This document shows positions 43,449 to 46,048 of a stretch of DNA of 46,048 nucleotides, one piece after another. The DNA is taken from the NCBI GenBank assembly GCA_020442915.1, contig JAGRJD010000057.1:1-46048 (forward strand), given 5' to 3'. This DNA comes from Thiothrix sp. GTDB lineage: Bacteria; Pseudomonadota; Gammaproteobacteria; Thiotrichales; Thiotrichaceae. A program made the translations under genes and the position numbers. Within the stretch, counting starts at the first letter, position 1. The number at the start of each line of letters is the position of its first letter. Below the pieces are notes generated by a model. The model saw nothing but the letters and a program-made list of their open reading frames with translations, was not told where the DNA came from and made no database searches.

Positions 43449-44378
43449 TCAGTCGGCTCCGGATATCTGCTTCAGGTAGGCAACCAGCACCTTGATCTCG
43501 GTCGGGTTCAGGCGTGATGACCAGGCAGGCATCTGCCGCTGAATCCCGTTGGCAATCACGCTTTTGACCGCTGCCAGATTCTTTTCCTCCGACTGGCGCG
43601 GTGATACATTGGCCACCGTCCAGATCTTGTCAGTCAGATTGGCTGCGCCCTGGGAATACATGCCGGTGGCATCCTTGGTATGGCAGTAATAACACCCGCC
43701 GGTCTCCCCCTTGAAAATCAGCTCTCCCTGGGAAGCCTTGACAGGATCAGCCGCCAGCCCGGACAGGCCCAGAACATAATTGGCCACATCGTCGAGCTGC
43801 TGATCATTAAAGGTCTCCCGGAATGCGGGCATGAAACCATGGCGTCCATTGACAATGGTGTACTCAATCTGTTCAGGCGAATTCCCCCACAACCAGTCAT
43901 CGTCGACCAGATTGGGGAACAGGCCCGGTACCCCCTGCCCCCCCGACTGGTGGCAGGCAGCACAGTAATCCCCGAAAATTCCTTTGCCATAGGAACGCAC
44001 AAATGCACTCATGTCGGTATTTTCCACAATCTGCTCATACGGAGCCGCAGCCACCTTGGCCAGATACTCTTTCTGACGCATGGCGGTGGAACCCGTCTGC
44101 AACTCATTGGCCAGCAGGGCGCGGGTATTCCAGTGTGTGGTTTTCTCCTCACCGGCATCCGTCTTGTAGCTGATGGAATTACCTATGCCTTTGGTATAGG
44201 TGCCAAAAAACGGCCAGGATGGATAGATGACCCAGTACACAAACGCAAACACGAACGTGGCATAGAACGTCCACAACCACCAGCGTGGCAGCGGATTGTT
44301 GAACTCCTGCAAGTCGTCATCCCATACATGCCCGGTCGTTTCTGCACCAGTCAGCGGATCTTTTACGGGTTTTGCCAT
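43449..44378 (-). CDS. ccoP: cbb3-type cytochrome c oxidase subunit III
   Basis: CcoP is the di-haem electron-entry subunit of the high-affinity cbb3 terminal oxidase. The 309 residues have an N-terminal membrane helix (about 33-52) after VWDDDLQEFNNPLPRWW, then two c-type haem sites, CAACH (139-143) and CYYCH (229-233), each with a distal Met. It lies 3 bp after ccoQ. Confidence 0.96.
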   Translation of the reverse strand: MAKPVKDPLTGAETTGHVWDDDLQEFNNPLPRWWLWTFYATFVFAFVYWVIYPSWPFFGTYTKGIGNSISYKTDAGEEKTTHWNTRALLANELQTGSTAMRQKEYLAKVAAAPYEQIVENTDMSAFVRSYGKGIFGDYCAACHQSGGQGVPGLFPNLVDDDWLWGNSPEQIEYTIVNGRHGFMPAFRETFNDQQLDDVANYVLGLSGLAADPVKASQGELIFKGETGGCYYCHTKDATGMYSQGAANLTDKIWTVANVSPRQSEEKNLAAVKSVIANGIQRQMPAWSSRLNPTEIKVLVAYLKQISGAD

Positions 44379-44381
44379 AAC

Positions 44382-44633
44382 TCATTTTCCTGCTTGTTGC
44401 TCTTGCCGCCCGGCAGCGGCAGCGTTATCACTGCTGTCAGCCGATGGCTGTTCTTCCTCGTCCAGAAACGGAACATAACGGTAGGACTCCAGCCGTTCAC
44501 TACGCTCACGGCTGGCGTACACGTACAGCAGAATACCGATAAAGGTGGAAAAAAAGATCAGCAGGGCCAGCACTTTACTGTTCCCCATGTCCGCCACCCA
44601 TAACCAGCCCTGTACCAGCATGTCCATGCTCAT
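44382..44633 (-). CDS. ccoQ: cbb3 oxidase small subunit CcoQ
   Basis: An 83-residue single-helix protein (hydrophobic about 21-39: VLALLIFFSTFIGILLYVY) with the characteristic basic then acidic tail (RERSERLESYRYVPFLDEEE). CcoQ stabilises the oxidase. Somewhat longer at both ends than the common 50-60 residues. Sits between ccoO (9 bp) and ccoP. Confidence 0.85.
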   Translation of the reverse strand: MSMDMLVQGWLWVADMGNSKVLALLIFFSTFIGILLYVYASRERSERLESYRYVPFLDEEEQPSADSSDNAAAAGRQEQQAGK

Positions 44634-44642
44634 GTCTCCGCT

Positions 44643-45434
44643 TCAGCGTGCCTGGATGAAATGGTCTTCATCAAACTTCTTGAAGTCCACCAGGGTACCC
44701 AGCATCTGCAGGTAAGCCACCAGGGCGTCCATTTCGGTCAGGTGAGCGGGATCACCGTCATAGTTGCCTGTTTCCGCCTGGGCAACCAGATTGGCTTCAG
44801 CCTGATTGATATCAAGCAGGGGAGCCACATCAGGGCCGAAGGTTTCCAGATTACCCACCACCGGTGTTCCCTCTTCCGTTGTTCCCCCCTCGTATTCCAG
44901 CCGGCTCAGGGAGTAAGGCACCCCGACCCGCTTCAGGGCCAGCATGCGCTCCTGAATGTCGGCATATCGGAGGGGCTGCTCCAGCAGCCACGGATAGTTG
45001 GGCATGATCGACTCCGGCACCACCGAACGTGGTGCCTTCAGGTGCGCCACATGCCACTCGTTCGAGTACTTGCCACCGACACGGGCCAGGTCGGGGCCGG
45101 TCCGTTTGGAGCCCCACTGGAACGGATGATCGTATCTGGACTCCGCAGCCAGTGAGTAATGACCGTAACGCAGATCCTCATCCCGGAACGGACGGATCAT
45201 CTGGGAATGGCAGGTATAACAGCCCTCCCTGAGGTAGATGTCGCGCCCGCGCAGCTCCAGCGGGGTATAGGGACGCACCATTTCCAGACCGGTCTCGGGA
45301 TCATTCACCTGCTCCACCGTGTCATCAATGTAATGCAGGGGCACAACCTCGACCAGACCACCAATACTGATGGCCACCAGAGTCAGAATCACCAGCAGTG
45401 CCGAACTGGTCTCAACGCTTTCGTGCTTGAACAT
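44643..45434 (-). CDS. ccoO: cbb3-type cytochrome c oxidase subunit II
   Basis: CcoO is the mono-haem subunit. The start MFKHES is preceded by GAGGAGA; the longer reading from 45479 overlaps ccoN and lacks a site. The 263 residues have one membrane helix (about 11-30), the haem site CYTCH (72-76) in [14 protein letters not shown], and the conserved [24 protein letters not shown] stretch (read as [16 protein letters not shown]) with the distal Met. It starts 13 bp after ccoN. Confidence 0.96.
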   Translation of the reverse strand: MFKHESVETSSALLVILTLVAISIGGLVEVVPLHYIDDTVEQVNDPETGLEMVRPYTPLELRGRDIYLREGCYTCHSQMIRPFRDEDLRYGHYSLAAESRYDHPFQWGSKRTGPDLARVGGKYSNEWHVAHLKAPRSVVPESIMPNYPWLLEQPLRYADIQERMLALKRVGVPYSLSRLEYEGGTTEEGTPVVGNLETFGPDVAPLLDINQAEANLVAQAETGNYDGDPAHLTEMDALVAYLQMLGTLVDFKKFDEDHFIQAR

Positions 45435-45447
45435 GTACCGTCTCTCC

Positions 45448-46048
45448 TCAGGCTGTCCGTGCTGAATCAGTATCAGCAACCCGCGTTTTTGCGGCAGCTG
45501 CCTGCTCCTGATGTGCCTGCCGGATGGTCATCCAGACATTCCAGCCCATGATGAGCATGCCAGTGACAAAGAACAGTCCACCAACAGCACGGGTCACATA
45601 CGGAATGTGCATGAAGGTCACGGTTTCAATGAAGGTGTAGGCCAGATTGCCGTACTCATCAAAGGCACGCAGCATCAGGCCCTGACCGATACCGGCAATC
45701 CACATGGCCGTGATGTAAAGGATGATGCCCAGGGTCGCCAGGAAGAAATGCACGAAGACCAGCCGCTGACTGTAAAGCCGGGTGTTCCAGAGCTTCGGGA
45801 TCAGGTGGTAGAACGAGCCGATGGAAATCAGCGCCACCCAGCCCAGTGCACCGGAATGGACGTGCCCGACAGTCCAGTCGGTATAATGCGACAGGGCATT
45901 GACACTCTTGAGGGACATCATCGGACCTTCAAAGGTGGACATGCCGTAAAAGGACAGGGCCGTGATCATGAACATCATGATCGGATCGGTACGCAGCTTG
46001 TCCCAGGCACCGGACAGGGTCATGATGCCATTGATCATGCCGCCCCAG
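45448..46048 (-). CDS. ccoN: cbb3-type cytochrome c oxidase subunit I, C-terminal part
   Basis: The catalytic haem-copper subunit, here only its last 200 residues because the 5' part lies past the window end. The frame is open to the edge ([18 protein letters not shown]). Recognisable parts are [33 protein letters not shown] and the haem-ligand helix [19 protein letters not shown], then further helices. The motifs and following ccoOQP make the call certain. Confidence 0.96.
   Translation of the reverse strand, partial: WGGMINGIMTLSGAWDKLRTDPIMMFMITALSFYGMSTFEGPMMSLKSVNALSHYTDWTVGHVHSGALGWVALISIGSFYHLIPKLWNTRLYSQRLVFVHFFLATLGIILYITAMWIAGIGQGLMLRAFDEYGNLAYTFIETVTFMHIPYVTRAVGGLFFVTGMLIMGWNVWMTIRQAHQEQAAAAKTRVADTDSARTA

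Overview
The window is a contiguous stretch of chromosome from a gammaproteobacterium. I base this on gene content and order: lepA-lepB-rnc-era-recO-pdxJ-acpS in one run, dapA followed by bamC, an AqpZ, an Fpr-type ferredoxin reductase and a cbb3 oxidase. It looks moderately GC-rich with uniform coding character. I cannot name the genus. I see no rRNA, tRNA, CRISPR array, insertion sequence, prophage or origin.

Layout. (1) 109-11851, minus strand: a dense, partly overlapping housekeeping block. In transcription order it is mucD/degP-like protease, thioredoxin-fold protein, lepA, lepB, DUF4845 protein, rnc, era, recO, pdxJ, acpS, cysM, dapA, bamC and a WalJ/YycJ-like metallo-hydrolase. It joins protein export and envelope quality control, RNA processing and ribosome maturation, repair, and cofactor and amino-acid synthesis. 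(2) 12128-16736, plus strand: a copper-resistance cluster of a small His/Cys-rich exported protein, the Tat-exported multicopper oxidase CopA, outer-membrane CopB, a periplasmic cupredoxin and a DUF411 protein, closed by two tandem hairpins. (3) 16915-25463: parE, an orphan solute-binding protein, tcdA, a DUF2797 protein, a small unknown protein, a YceI protein, a FIST-like remnant, a CLC channel with a frameshifted 3' end, and selO. (4) 25701-33676: a ComEA-like helix-hairpin-helix protein, an S41-like protease, moeA, two divergent lipoproteins (one with a glycosidase-like domain) and a DsrS-like protein. (5) 33709-41471, minus strand: aqpZ, an aapJQMP-type amino-acid ABC transporter and a SulP anion transporter. 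(6) 41734 to the end: a 2OG-Fe(II) oxygenase, fpr, and the cbb3 oxidase operon ccoNOQP, with ccoN cut by the window edge.

The most coherent accessory unit is the copper cluster. Four copies of a Cys-flanked 11-residue motif (consensus CTPEHxAMGHC) lie at the N-terminus of mature CopB, and a fifth lies in the adjacent cupredoxin. A shared metal-binding peptide in two neighbouring secreted proteins suggests they handle the same ion. I see no strong evidence of a wholly undescribed multi-gene system. The less-characterised items are this repeat, the glycosidase-like lipoprotein, the lysine-less S41 protein and the DUF2797 protein with a GIY-YIG-like stretch. All product calls rest on reading motifs by eye; no database search was run.
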